NCBI RefSeq assembly: GCF_900187265.1
Contig: NZ_LT906450.1
Location: 3,463,444 to 3,527,443 of the forward strand
From: Rhodococcus rhodochrous
GTDB lineage: Bacteria; Actinomycetota; Actinomycetes; Mycobacteriales; Mycobacteriaceae
Reading direction: 5' to 3'
DNA length: 64,000 nt
Shown: positions 19,272-27,899 of the stretch, piece after piece
Layout of the letters: the number at the start of each line of letters is the position of its first letter
How positions within the stretch are numbered: the first letter of the stretch is position 1
Notes under the pieces: model-generated
What the model was told of the DNA's origin: nothing
The model's database searches: none
Seen by the model: only the letters and a program-made list of their open reading frames with translations
Program-made: the position numbers and the translations under genes

Positions 19272-21047
19272 ATGGCACTTCGAAAGTCGCTGTCGCGTCG
19301 GCGGATTCTCGCCGGCGTCTTCGCCCCCACCGCGCTCGGAGTCGTGGCAGCGGCCGCGATCGTGCTTCCACAACAGGACGCCCCCACCGTTGCCGACCCG
19401 TATCTTGCCGGCCTCGCGAAGACCACCGAATGTCACGACATGGTGAGCCTGGGCATCGGCGGTCGCGGCGACATCCCTCGCGACGAGTCGAAGATGCTCG
19501 TCGACGAGAAAGGCAACCGCCTTCCCGCCGCCCAGCAGGGTGCCTACCGCAGCCACTGGGTCGAGCCGGTCATCAGCGCACCGCTCGAGAACCACGAGGC
19601 GGGCAACGGCTACGCCGCCATCTACATCGAGTACCCGGCCGACCTCGCGAGCTACGAGAACGCCGTGAACCAGGGCGCCGAGAACACCATCGAGGTCATG
19701 AAGGCCATCCGGCGGTCCTGCCCGAACACCCAGTTCGCCATCGTGGGCTTCAGTGAGGGCGCCGACGTCGCGCGCCGCGCCGCGATGCAGATCGGTGCGC
19801 AGGAGCAGGGCGAGGACGGTTCCTGGGACATCATCGATCCTGATTCCGTCAGCGGCGTGGTCATCCTCTCCGACGCCGGCCGGGAAGCAGGAGAAGGCTT
19901 CTTCCCCGGCGCGGAGAACGGCGCCAACCCCGACGGTTTCGACCGCCCCTACCAGCCGGGCAGCGACCCCGTCCCCGGACGCGGCGTCCTCCCCGACACC
20001 AACGGCGGTTTCGGGCATCTCGCCGGCAAGGTCGCCTCGTTCTGCTCCGAGGGCGACTTCACGTGCTCGGCACCCGAGAACATCGCGCTGATCGAACTGC
20101 TCGCGAACGTGGGCCGTCAGGTCAACGGCGATGCGCTCGAGCGCGAGGGTCTCACCCCCGCAACCGGCGCCGATCTCGCCCAGGTCGTCGGCCGGGTCGC
20201 GTTGCTCGCTCTCGCCGACATCTCGGCGAACCCGGACTGGATGCGGTCGGACGAGACCTTCCTCGAGGTGCTGATCAAGGTCTCCGACCCGAGTTACGAT
20301 CCCGCCACCGCCCGCCCCACCACGCCTGTGGCCGCCGATGCCGATGCCACCGGCGAGGACGGTGCCGAGGCGCCCATCCCCGCGGAGCGTCTGTCGAACC
20401 TCGCGTATCTGCCGGAGAAGATCGTCAAGGAGGTCGTCGGGTTCATCCGGAGCAACCAGAACACCCTCGCGGTGGTGCTCGCCGACCCGTACGACCAGAC
20501 CTTCGGCTACGACCGTGAGAACGACGACCACTACGGTCACCACTTCGACTACTGGGACGACGACATCGACGGTAAGGGCACGTCCACCGTCGAGTACGCC
20601 GCCGCCTGGCTCGAGCACCTGGCCCGCGAGGCCAAGGAGGGCAAGAAGGTCGATCCGAAGAAGGTCGACCAGACCGCGGTCCTCATGATCGCCGAGGAGA
20701 CGGCGAAGGCCGAGACCACCGAGGTCTCCACCACGCCGGAGACCTTGCCGTCCTCGACCGTGACCGACGACGCGACGGTCGCCGACAGCAGCGTGCCTGC
20801 CCCGGTCGACGGTGCCCCGGCACCCGCGGGCGACCCGGCCGCCCCGGTGGACCCGCTCGCGCCCGACGCCGGCGCACCGGTGGCCACCACCCCGGTGACC
20901 ACCACGGCTCCGGTCCCCACCCCGTCGGAGACCACGACTCCGGCCACGGGCGAGACCACCACGGACGCCGGGTCGACGACCTCCTCCGGAACGCCCACGA
21001 CGACGGTCGCCCCGACGACGACCACGTCGCAGGCACCCGCTGCCTGA
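19272..21047 (+). CDS. Secreted cutinase-family serine esterase with Thr/Pro-rich tail
   Basis: This 591-residue protein is a large member of the cutinase-like carboxylesterases of mycolic-acid bacteria. The N-terminus SLSRRRILAGVF with a hydrophobic stretch is a signal peptide or signal anchor, possibly twin-arginine. The nucleophile elbow is GFSEGAD (about residues 159-165) instead of the usual GYSQG. FCSEGDFTC (about residues 257-265) supplies the expected aspartate. The catalytic histidine is not certain. GFGHLAG and GHHFDYW are candidates. Residues 485-591 are a Thr/Pro/Ala-rich, low-complexity tail likely to lie in the cell wall. It is much longer than plain cutinases (about 220). Confidence 0.82.
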   Translation: MALRKSLSRRRILAGVFAPTALGVVAAAAIVLPQQDAPTVADPYLAGLAKTTECHDMVSLGIGGRGDIPRDESKMLVDEKGNRLPAAQQGAYRSHWVEPVISAPLENHEAGNGYAAIYIEYPADLASYENAVNQGAENTIEVMKAIRRSCPNTQFAIVGFSEGADVARRAAMQIGAQEQGEDGSWDIIDPDSVSGVVILSDAGREAGEGFFPGAENGANPDGFDRPYQPGSDPVPGRGVLPDTNGGFGHLAGKVASFCSEGDFTCSAPENIALIELLANVGRQVNGDALEREGLTPATGADLAQVVGRVALLALADISANPDWMRSDETFLEVLIKVSDPSYDPATARPTTPVAADADATGEDGAEAPIPAERLSNLAYLPEKIVKEVVGFIRSNQNTLAVVLADPYDQTFGYDRENDDHYGHHFDYWDDDIDGKGTSTVEYAAAWLEHLAREAKEGKKVDPKKVDQTAVLMIAEETAKAETTEVSTTPETLPSSTVTDDATVADSSVPAPVDGAPAPAGDPAAPVDPLAPDAGAPVATTPVTTTAPVPTPSETTTPATGETTTDAGSTTSSGTPTTTVAPTTTTSQAPAA

Positions 21048-21086
21048 CCGTCCTCGACGGGTTACCCGACGACCGAGAACTCGGCG

Positions 21087-22364
21087 TCAGCCCGCGGCGC
21101 GGACCCCGGCCTCTGCACCGAGAGCCGCGGCCTCACCGCGAGTGCTGACGCCGAGTTTTCGTAGTACGCCGGCCACGTGGAACTTCACGGTCGATTCGCT
21201 CACGCCGAGGCGTTCGGCGATGACGCGGTTGCGTCGTCCGGCCACGAGATGTTCGAGGACCTCGATCTCCCGCGGCGCGAGAGCGGCGAGCGCATCGAGG
21301 GCGGGACCGTCCGTCGCGGCGATCGGCAGGTCGAGCGGGAAGCTCACCGCGATCCGCGTGCCCCAGCCGGGCGTCGACTCGGATTCGATTCCACCGCCGA
21401 GGGTTTCGACGCGGTCGCGGAGCTGGCGCCCGAGTTCGACGACGTCGATCTCGCCGTTGCCGTCGTCGCGCACGTCCACCAGCAGGGTCGAGTCGTCGCA
21501 GGTCCATGCGACGCGCACCCGCGTCACGTCGGCCTGACCGGACATCGCCAGCACCGCACCCCGGGCGATCGCGCGGGCCGCGTGCGCGACCTCGCCCGGC
21601 AGTCCGCGCCCACCCACCGGCGGAGCGACCATCTGCAGGTCGAGCGAACGGTGCCGCACCAGATCGCGCAGCTCGCCGTGCAGCCGGGCGAACGCGGTGG
21701 TCAGCGCCTCCTCCGCGAGTTCGCGGTGCAGGTCCACCGCCGATCGCAGGCCGATCAGGGCCTCGGTCGCCGTCTCCCGCGCCGTGGTGCGGGCACGGGT
21801 GTCGTCGAGATCCTTCGACCGCAGCGTGGCGAGGATGGTCTCGAGCGTCACGGCATGGGATTCGGTGAGCTCGGCGACGGTGCGGGCCCGCTCCGCCGAG
21901 GCGGCCCGCGACTCCGCGAGATAGGCCGGACTGGCGGTGTGCACCTGCAACCGGATGCCGGTGGCCACCACGCCGAACGCCGCCCGCACGAGGTCGAGGG
22001 CGGCGGACGTCGCCCGAGTCCCGCGGGGTACGAAGACCAGGAGTGTGTCGGTGCTGTCGAGGATCGCGCACACTTCACGATCGCGACCGGCGAGACGGAA
22101 GCCGTCGCGGCGGATCTCCCCCGCGGCGAGCTCGTTGCGCACCCGATCCAGCTCGGCGATGGTCACCCGGTCGACGATCGACGGGTCGCCGGCCACCTTC
22201 CGCGGCCGGCCGGTGCATTCCCTCGTGAAGATCACCATGGCGCTGTGGGGAGCGAGGTCGTCGACCCAGGTGGAGAACCGCTGCGCGATTTCCGCGAGCG
22301 GACCGGTCAGGACGTCGCGCAGCTCGGCGATCAGGACGTCGGGACGACGCGCAACGGGACTCAC
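21087..22364 (-). CDS. Kinase-like ATPase fused to a LuxR-type DNA-binding domain
   Basis: This 425-residue protein ends in a LuxR/NarL helix-turn-helix (about residues 355-420: LAPREIEVLEHL through STVKFHVAGVLRKLGV). Before it lies a GHKL/HATPase-like region with the G-box VDVRDDGNGEID and GWGTRIAVSF (about residues 240-345), as in NarL-type histidine kinases. A helical segment rich in Arg and Thr (about residues 165-235) stands where the dimerisation helices would be, but no HR-x-L-H phospho-acceptor motif is seen. Residues 1-155 are a sensor-like region without clear membrane segments. The GTG at 22364 is chosen. It is divergent from an acyl-CoA ligase-like gene it may control. Confidence 0.75.
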   Translation of the reverse strand: MSPVARRPDVLIAELRDVLTGPLAEIAQRFSTWVDDLAPHSAMVIFTRECTGRPRKVAGDPSIVDRVTIAELDRVRNELAAGEIRRDGFRLAGRDREVCAILDSTDTLLVFVPRGTRATSAALDLVRAAFGVVATGIRLQVHTASPAYLAESRAASAERARTVAELTESHAVTLETILATLRSKDLDDTRARTTARETATEALIGLRSAVDLHRELAEEALTTAFARLHGELRDLVRHRSLDLQMVAPPVGGRGLPGEVAHAARAIARGAVLAMSGQADVTRVRVAWTCDDSTLLVDVRDDGNGEIDVVELGRQLRDRVETLGGGIESESTPGWGTRIAVSFPLDLPIAATDGPALDALAALAPREIEVLEHLVAGRRNRVIAERLGVSESTVKFHVAGVLRKLGVSTRGEAAALGAEAGVRAAG

Positions 22365-22530
22365 GTGCCCACGATATCGGCGTCCGCCGGCGCCCTCCGC
22401 CGGGAGCCGCTCCCTCGCCGACGCGAGCATCGCGTACTGCTCCACTTCGGCCCCTCGGACCGCGACCGGCGGTAACATTCCGACCACTGGGGCGACTTCG
22501 ATTCCTCGTCCGTGGGAGGTGCTGCGAACC

Positions 22531-24108
22531 GTGGCGGACCCCCGCTCGACGACGGGCACCGCGACCGCGATCGACGGTCGCGACGGGTTCCCCGCGACCG
22601 TGCCGGGTCTGCTGCTCGACCGGGTGTCCCGCTCCCCCGACTCCGTCGCCTACCTGCGTCCCGACGGCGAGCGGTGGCGCCCCTCGACGTGGACGGACGT
22701 TCGACGGGAGGTCTTCGATCTCGCGGCGGGACTGATCGGCCGGGGTGTGGACGCCGGATCGCGGGTCGCGATCTGCGCGACGACCTGTTACCGGACCGTC
22801 GTCGCCGACCTCGCGATCGCGTGCGCGGGCGGCGCCACCGTCCCGATCTACCCCGCGACCCGTGACGACGAGGTGCGGGCGCAGATCCGACGTGCGCACG
22901 CCGTCCTCACCGTCACCGACCGGCCCGTCGCCGCCACCGACATCCTGGGCATCGACGGACTCGACGAACTCGCCGCCGAAGGGCGCCGTCTGCTGCGCAC
23001 CGACCCCGGCCTCGTGGAGCGACGCATCGCGGCGCTGTCCCCTGACGACGAGGCCGCGCTGATCTACACGGCGTGCGAGGACGGCCGCACCAAGGGCGCG
23101 TGCCTGACCCACCGGGGCACGACCTACGGTGCCCGCGCCGTCGCGCAGACCGGCATGATCTCGTCGTCCGACCGTCAGTTGCTGTGGTTGCCGCTCGCGC
23201 ACGTCTTCGGCCGGTCGTTGCTGCTCATGGCCGTGCACACGGGCGTGAGCACCGCTGTCGACGGGCGCGCCGACCGGGTCACCGCGAATCTGCGGACGGT
23301 CCGGCCGACCTTCCTGGGGTCGGTCCCGCATGTGCTCGAGAAGATTTCCCGGCTGGAACGGGACGAGCTCGGCGGCCGGCTCCGCTTCGTCATCTCCGGA
23401 TCGGCGCGGCTGTCCGAGGCGGTCGCGCGGCGGTTCGAGCGGCTCGGTGTACCGGTGCTCGAGTGCTACGGGATCACGGAGACCTCGGGACCGTCGTGTG
23501 CGAACCTGCTCGGCGCGCACCGGCCCGGCACGGTCGGCCGGCCGTTGCGCGGAACGGAGGTCCGGATCGCCGACACCGGCGAACTCCTCATCCGGAGTCC
23601 CGGTGTGATGACCGGATACCACGACGATCCCGCGGAGACCGCCGCCGCGCTCGACACCGAGGGTTGGTTCCACACGGGCGATCTCGCCGAGATCGACGCC
23701 GACGGATTCGTCGTCGTGACCGGTCACCGCAAGGACACCTTCAAGACCAGCACCGGAAAGTACGTCGGTCCCACCGCGCTCGCCGACCGCTGGCGCCGGG
23801 TGTGTCCGGGCAGTGAACTCGTCGTGGCCGGGGAGCTGCGCCCGTACTGCGTCGGCCTCGTGTTCACCACCGCGCCGGAGCCGGTCGTCGCGGCCGCGCT
23901 GGAGCAACTCAACGCCCGGTCGGATCCGTGGGAACGCATCCGTCGATTCGTCACGGTGAACACGCCACCGGACGCCGACGATCTCGACCAGGCAGGGCGC
24001 CCGATCCGTCATCGCGTGCTCGCCCGGTACGCCGATCTCGTCGACGAGATGTACGCGAACGGTCGCCGCGCGGGCAAGGACGGGTCGCGGCAGTCGAATG
24101 CCGTCTGA
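22531..24108 (+). CDS. AMP-binding acyl-CoA ligase-like protein with altered signature
   Basis: This 525-residue protein has the ANL (acyl-CoA synthetase) fold of the FadD15 type. LECYGITETSG, GYHDDPAETAAA, WFHTGDLAEIDADG, VTGHRKDTFKT and GKYVGPTAL (with the catalytic lysine) are present. The phosphate-binding signature, normally YTSGTTGxPKG, reads YTACEDGRTKGACLTH (about residues 178-193), losing the Ser/Thr/Gly pattern. The start is GTG 22531 with GGAGG 12 bases upstream. It faces the kinase/LuxR fusion gene and is followed by a siderophore-interacting protein gene. Ligase activity is doubtful. It may be an altered or non-catalytic relative. Confidence 0.82.
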   Translation: MADPRSTTGTATAIDGRDGFPATVPGLLLDRVSRSPDSVAYLRPDGERWRPSTWTDVRREVFDLAAGLIGRGVDAGSRVAICATTCYRTVVADLAIACAGGATVPIYPATRDDEVRAQIRRAHAVLTVTDRPVAATDILGIDGLDELAAEGRRLLRTDPGLVERRIAALSPDDEAALIYTACEDGRTKGACLTHRGTTYGARAVAQTGMISSSDRQLLWLPLAHVFGRSLLLMAVHTGVSTAVDGRADRVTANLRTVRPTFLGSVPHVLEKISRLERDELGGRLRFVISGSARLSEAVARRFERLGVPVLECYGITETSGPSCANLLGAHRPGTVGRPLRGTEVRIADTGELLIRSPGVMTGYHDDPAETAAALDTEGWFHTGDLAEIDADGFVVVTGHRKDTFKTSTGKYVGPTALADRWRRVCPGSELVVAGELRPYCVGLVFTTAPEPVVAAALEQLNARSDPWERIRRFVTVNTPPDADDLDQAGRPIRHRVLARYADLVDEMYANGRRAGKDGSRQSNAV

Positions 24109-24110
24109 AG

Positions 24111-24124
24111 TAAGGTTCGCCTAA
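24111..24124 (+). promoter_or_regulatory. Possible IdeR/DtxR iron box
   Basis: TAAGGTTCGCCTAA begins two bases after the stop of the ligase-like gene and 74 bases before the siderophore-interacting protein start. AGGTTnGnCTAA matches 11 of the 15 central positions of the IdeR consensus TTAGGTTAGGCTAACCTAA. The downstream gene is an iron-acquisition gene, which supports the call. Confidence 0.5.
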
Positions 24125-24197
24125 GCGCAGGTCACCGCGCGGCCGGACATGCCGGTCGTTCCGCCGTCCACGATCCCCTGCCGAGGAGAACGCACCC

Positions 24198-26081
24198 ATG
24201 GTCCGTAGTCTTCGCCCCATCGAGGTCTTCCCGATCACCACGCGGTACCTGAAGGTGCTCCGCGTGACGGACGTGAGCCCCGGGATGCGGCGGGTGACCC
24301 TCGGGGGCGAACAGTTGCAGGCGCACGTCGCGCCGAACGGATTCCCGGTGGAGGCGTTCCGGTCCGACGGTGTGGACGACGAGTTCAAGTTGATGTTCAA
24401 GCACCCCGACCTCGACGAGGCCCTCGGCCCCACCCAGGCGGACGGCGTGGTGAACTGGCCGCGCGATCCGAAACTGCTCATGCGCACCTACACCGTCCGA
24501 CGCTGGGATCCGGTCGCCGGCGAGATCGACGTGGACTTCGTGCGCCACGGCGTGGGTCCCGCGTCGAGCTGGTCGTACCGCGCGGAACCCGGTGAGACGA
24601 TCCAGATCGCCGGACCGAAATCGTCGGCCGGGCACCCCCAGGGCGTGGACTGGACACTCGTGGCGGGCGACGAGACGGCGCTGCCGGCCATCGGGCGCTG
24701 GCTCGAGAACTGGCCGGAGGGTGCACGCGGCCGGATCTTCGTCGAGATCGCCGACGATTCGCATCGGCAGGATCTTCCCGTTCCCGACGGAGTGGAGCTG
24801 ACCTGGCTGAGCCGCGACGGCGCCGAACCGGGCACGACGACCCTGTTGTTCGATGCCATCCGGAGCGCCGAGTGGTGGGGCGGCACGGTCTTCGCGTGGG
24901 TGGCCGGTGAAGCCCTCACGCTCACCCCCATCCGGCGGTGGCTGCGGAACGAGAAGGGTCTGCCCAAGGAACAGGTGGAGGTCACCGGTTACTGGCGTCG
25001 TCAGGAGGTCTCGGTCTCGGAAACCGACGCCTCCCTGCCCGATTTCGAGGCGACCGAGGACGAACGCGACCGCTTCGACGAACTGGCCGAGATCGCCCCA
25101 GGTTTCGCGCTGCGGGTCGCGGCGACCATCGGACTGGCGACGGCCTTCGACGCGTCACCGCGCACCCTCGACGAACTCGTGGCCAAGACGGGGACAAATC
25201 GCACCGGCCTCGGCAAACTTCTCCGCTATCTCGTCGCCGTGGGTGTGGCCGAAGATCTCGGCGAGGGCCGATTCGGGCTCACCGGCGTCGGGCGTGAACT
25301 CGAGGACGACCACCACATCGAGGAACTGCGACTCGACGGCGTGCATGCGCAACGGGAACTGGCGGGCATGCACGCACTGCTCACGGCCGTCCGCACCGGT
25401 CGCGGGGACGACGCACAGCGGTTCGGGAAGAGCTTCGCGCAGCGCGTCGCAGACGACACCGCTCTTCTGACGGATCGGTACGAGCAGGAAGCCGAGACGG
25501 CCGTCTACTTCGCCCGTGCTCTCGCAGCGAAGGTGCCCTCCGATGTCTCGACGATCGTGGTCTCCGGTGAGGCGGCCGGTTCCTATGCCCACGCGTTCGT
25601 CACGGCGAATCCGTCGGCACGGGCGACCGTGGTGGCCGCGCCGTCGGAGATCGAGGTGCTGCGTCGCGTCCACGGCGAGCACGAGCGGGTCGGCTACGCG
25701 CCGGGCAGCATGCTCGAAGTCCGGCCCGAACCGGTCGACGCGGTGCTGCTGAGCGGGCGGTTGAACGAACTGCCCGAGGCCGACGTCATGCACGTGCTGC
25801 AGCAGGCGGCCGCCGGACTGAATCCGGGCGGCCGGATCCTCGTCTTCGGCAATGTGCTCGACGACGTCGCCCGTGAGCACGACTACGAGGACGATCTCAT
25901 CGACTTCGCGCTCACCGGTGGCGGTGGCCGTACGCACGAGGACCACCTGGCACTGTTCGAGGCGGCCGGCCTCGCGGAACCCGAGCGCACGACGGTGGGA
26001 TGGGGCATGACGCTGTACACGTCCGTCGGTCGGCCCGCTCGGCGCGCGGAGGAACGGGGGTCGGGTTCAGTGTACGAGTAG
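24198..26081 (+). CDS. Siderophore-interacting FAD protein fused to a methyltransferase-like domain
   Basis: This 627-residue protein begins with a siderophore-interacting (ViuB/YqjH) ferric reductase module. The FAD-binding part is residues 1-130, with LLMRTYTVRRWD (R-x-Y-T). The NAD(P)H-binding part is about residues 135-270, with WTLVAGDETALPAIGRWLE and FAWVAGEALTLTPIRRWL. Residues 290-620 are a second module resembling the O-methyltransferase family 2: a winged-helix-like segment (RTLDELVAKTGTNRTGLGKLLRYL) and a Rossmann-like region. The SAM motif I position, VVSGEAAGSYAHAF, lacks the usual DxGGGxG, so SAM binding is doubtful. An iron-box-like site precedes the gene. The ATG at 24198 has GAGGAGA upstream. 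Confidence 0.85.
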   Translation: MVRSLRPIEVFPITTRYLKVLRVTDVSPGMRRVTLGGEQLQAHVAPNGFPVEAFRSDGVDDEFKLMFKHPDLDEALGPTQADGVVNWPRDPKLLMRTYTVRRWDPVAGEIDVDFVRHGVGPASSWSYRAEPGETIQIAGPKSSAGHPQGVDWTLVAGDETALPAIGRWLENWPEGARGRIFVEIADDSHRQDLPVPDGVELTWLSRDGAEPGTTTLLFDAIRSAEWWGGTVFAWVAGEALTLTPIRRWLRNEKGLPKEQVEVTGYWRRQEVSVSETDASLPDFEATEDERDRFDELAEIAPGFALRVAATIGLATAFDASPRTLDELVAKTGTNRTGLGKLLRYLVAVGVAEDLGEGRFGLTGVGRELEDDHHIEELRLDGVHAQRELAGMHALLTAVRTGRGDDAQRFGKSFAQRVADDTALLTDRYEQEAETAVYFARALAAKVPSDVSTIVVSGEAAGSYAHAFVTANPSARATVVAAPSEIEVLRRVHGEHERVGYAPGSMLEVRPEPVDAVLLSGRLNELPEADVMHVLQQAAAGLNPGGRILVFGNVLDDVAREHDYEDDLIDFALTGGGGRTHEDHLALFEAAGLAEPERTTVGWGMTLYTSVGRPARRAEERGSGSVYE

Positions 26082-26241
26082 GGGCACGACGGCGCGGGCG
26101 AACTCGGCCGGCTCGGCACTGGCGCCCACGTGGTTGCCGGGCACATCGATCAGAGGGAGTCCGAGCCGGTCGGCAAGTGCTTCGGTCACCGCGCCGGCCG
26201 CGCATGACGCCGCGAACCACGCAGGAGCCTCCTGCATTCGA
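26067..26241 (-). pseudogene. C-terminal remnant of an alpha/beta hydrolase
   Basis: The minus strand encodes about 58 residues, with ALADRLGLPLIDVPGNHVG and PAEFARAVVPLL, ending in TGA at 26067. That matches the usual C-terminal end of small alpha/beta hydrolases, where this histidine is catalytic. The preceding 200 or more residues, including the nucleophile elbow, are missing, and the TetR gene abuts directly. It overlaps the 3' end of the siderophore-interacting gene by 15 bases. It is probably a deletion scar. Confidence 0.6.
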
Positions 26242-26244
26242 CGC

Positions 26245-26808
26245 TCACCGGTTCGCGTACCGCGCACTCAGTTCGGCCACGCGATCCGCACGACTCTCGG
26301 GTCTCATCCGACCGGCACGTTCCAACAGGTGCATTCCGTGAAGTGCCGCCCAGAACGTCTCCGTCGCGCACCCTCTCGCGTCGTCACCGATGGTCTCGGC
26401 GAGAACGTCGAATCCCGCTCGCATGTCCGCCGGGGTGTGGGCGACGGCGAACTCCGCGTCGATGGACTGCTGGAACATCGCCTCGTAGACGGCGGGATGG
26501 GAGCGGGCGAAGTCGAGGTAGGCGTCGGCCACCGACTCGACCCTGCCTCGTGCTTCGGCATCGTCGAGCGCCGCGCGACACCGCCGTGTCAACTCGACGA
26601 AGCCCTCCATGGCGACGGTCAGCACGATCTCCGCCTTGCCTCCCGGGAAATGCCCGTAGAGCACCGGTTGCGAATACCCGATGGCTTCGGCGAGATGCCT
26701 GGTGGTGACGGCGGCCCATCCCTCGTCGTCCGCGCGGTGGCGAGCCGCGTCGACGATCGCGCGACGTCGCTCCTCGTACCGCCTTTCACGGGGGGACTGT
26801 TCGTTCAT
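26245..26808 (-). CDS. TetR-family transcriptional regulator
   Basis: This 187-residue regulator has the TetR helix-turn-helix RRAIVDAARHRADDEGWAAVTTRHLAEAIGYSQPVLYGHF (about residues 16-53, shown in family layout), then a TetR_C ligand domain (WAALHGMHLLERAGR). The ATG at 26808 is chosen because GGAGG lies six bases upstream. A four-codon-earlier ATG overlaps that ribosome site. It is divergent from a small membrane protein gene, with CTAG-rich palindromes between them, and very likely represses it and itself. Confidence 0.88.
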   Translation of the reverse strand: MNEQSPRERRYEERRRAIVDAARHRADDEGWAAVTTRHLAEAIGYSQPVLYGHFPGGKAEIVLTVAMEGFVELTRRCRAALDDAEARGRVESVADAYLDFARSHPAVYEAMFQQSIDAEFAVAHTPADMRAGFDVLAETIGDDARGCATETFWAALHGMHLLERAGRMRPESRADRVAELSARYANR

Positions 26809-26845
26809 CGAAACCTCCATTGCGCCGAACCACGATCAGGCCTAG

Positions 26846-26869
26846 TCTAGCAGTACTAGAAATTCTAGT
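26846..26869. promoter_or_regulatory. CTAG-type palindromes between tetR and DUF1772 gene
   Basis: ACTAGAAATTCTAGT (26855-26869) is a perfect 15-bp palindrome. It shares an arm with a second inverted repeat, TCTAGcagtaCTAGA (26846-26860). The pair lies in the 80-base divergent gap and fits a two-dimer TetR operator. CTAG is otherwise rare in this high-GC sequence. Confidence 0.75.
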
Positions 26870-26888
26870 GCCGATAGAAGGAGTCGCC

Positions 26889-27341
26889 ATGTCCCCCTCG
26901 CTCTCGGTGATCACCACCGTCGTCGTCGGATTGATGGTCGGTGTCGAGTTCTCGGTCGCATTCGTCATCAACCCGATCACACTGGCGCTGCCCGCACCGG
27001 CCTCGATGGCCGCCAGATCACACGGCGCACGGATGATGGGCCGCGCGATGCCCTTCTGGTACTTCGGCTCATTGATCCTCACCGGCGTACTCGCCGTGAC
27101 CACGTGGGGCACGACAGCATCGGTCGCAGCGCTCGCGGCGGCGGCCCTGCTGGCGGTGAGCGTCATCATGTCGATCGCACTGCTCGTTCCGATCAACAAC
27201 CGGTCGGCGAGCTGGACGGACGAGACCTACCCGGAGGACTGGCGCGAACAGACGCAGCGCTGGGACAACCTCCACTACATCAGGGTCGCGATCATCGTCG
27301 GAGCGTTCGCCCTGGTCGCGGTCGCCGCGACGTCCCTGTGA
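26889..27341 (+). CDS. DUF1772-type small integral membrane protein
   Basis: This 150-residue protein has four hydrophobic segments (about residues 6-32, 58-76, 80-102 and 130-148). The polar stretch before the last one, RSASWTDETYPEDWREQTQRWDNLHYIR, is the motif region of DUF1772 (anthrone oxygenase-like) proteins. Such genes are often paired with a TetR gene, as here. GAAGGAG lies before the ATG. The function is not known. It is followed at once by a strong terminator. Confidence 0.82.
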   Translation: MSPSLSVITTVVVGLMVGVEFSVAFVINPITLALPAPASMAARSHGARMMGRAMPFWYFGSLILTGVLAVTTWGTTASVAALAAAALLAVSVIMSIALLVPINNRSASWTDETYPEDWREQTQRWDNLHYIRVAIIVGAFALVAVAATSL

Positions 27342-27393
27342 CCGAGAGAGCACCCGCAGCAGAGCTCGGCCCGCACATCGCACGGAACGCAAA

Positions 27394-27433
27394 CGACGAC
27401 ACCCGTTCCGAATCATCGGAACGGGTGTCGTCG
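27394..27433 (+). terminator. Strong terminator after DUF1772 gene
   Basis: A perfect 18-bp inverted repeat (27394-27411 with 27416-27433) has a 4-base ATCA loop, 52 bases past the DUF1772 stop. It marks the last core feature before the accessory island. Confidence 0.85.
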
Positions 27434-27437
27434 TGGA

Positions 27438-27899
27438 GTGGACCTTGGGGGACCTTACTACAACCCTGAAACCGCAGGGAGAAGCCCTGAAACGCCGGCA
27501 GAAGCCCTGGAGTTTCTGATCCAGAAGCTACCCGACCCGACAAGTCCGGCCCCGCCACCCGTGGAGCACCCCAAACCCCGGCGGGTACGGCAACTCGACG
27601 CCGAGGAAGTCGCAGAGCTGATCACCGGATACAAGGCCGGAGCGACCGTGTACGAACTGGCCAACCGATTTGGTATCGAACGACGCACAGTCAGCGGCAT
27701 CCTCCACCGACACGATGTACCGATGCGCCGCCGGGGCCTGTCCCCCGACCAGGTCGACACTGCCATCCATCTCTATAGGCTCGGCTGGCCACTCGCAAAG
27801 GTCGGCAACCATCTCGACGTCAACCACACAACCGTTCTGGCCGCACTGCGTCGACGCGGAGTACCCACGAGGGATTCTCAGGGACGGGCGCGTCGGTGA
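27438..27899 (+). CDS. Protein with two helix-turn-helix segments (resolvase/transposase-type)
   Basis: This 153-residue reading frame contains two Hin/resolvase-like DNA-binding segments. The first is [19 protein letters not shown] and [18 protein letters not shown] (about residues 56-92). The second is [19 protein letters not shown] followed by [21 protein letters not shown] (about residues 102-141). Such small proteins are common in actinomycete accessory regions, often as remnants of recombinases, and the catalytic domain is absent. The N-terminal 40 codons are Pro-rich and contain CCCTGAAAC repeats, so the true start may be further in. A homologous fragment lies at the opposite end of the island. 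Confidence 0.6.
   Translation: MDLGGPYYNPETAGRSPETPAEALEFLIQKLPDPTSPAPPPVEHPKPRRVRQLDAEEVAELITGYKAGATVYELANRFGIERRTVSGILHRHDVPMRRRGLSPDQVDTAIHLYRLGWPLAKVGNHLDVNHTTVLAALRRRGVPTRDSQGRARR

Noticed and set aside
27391-27433. Possible attachment site at the left island border
   Set aside because: The repeat is a simple terminator hairpin. No match to the tRNA-Ala 3' end was found near the left border.
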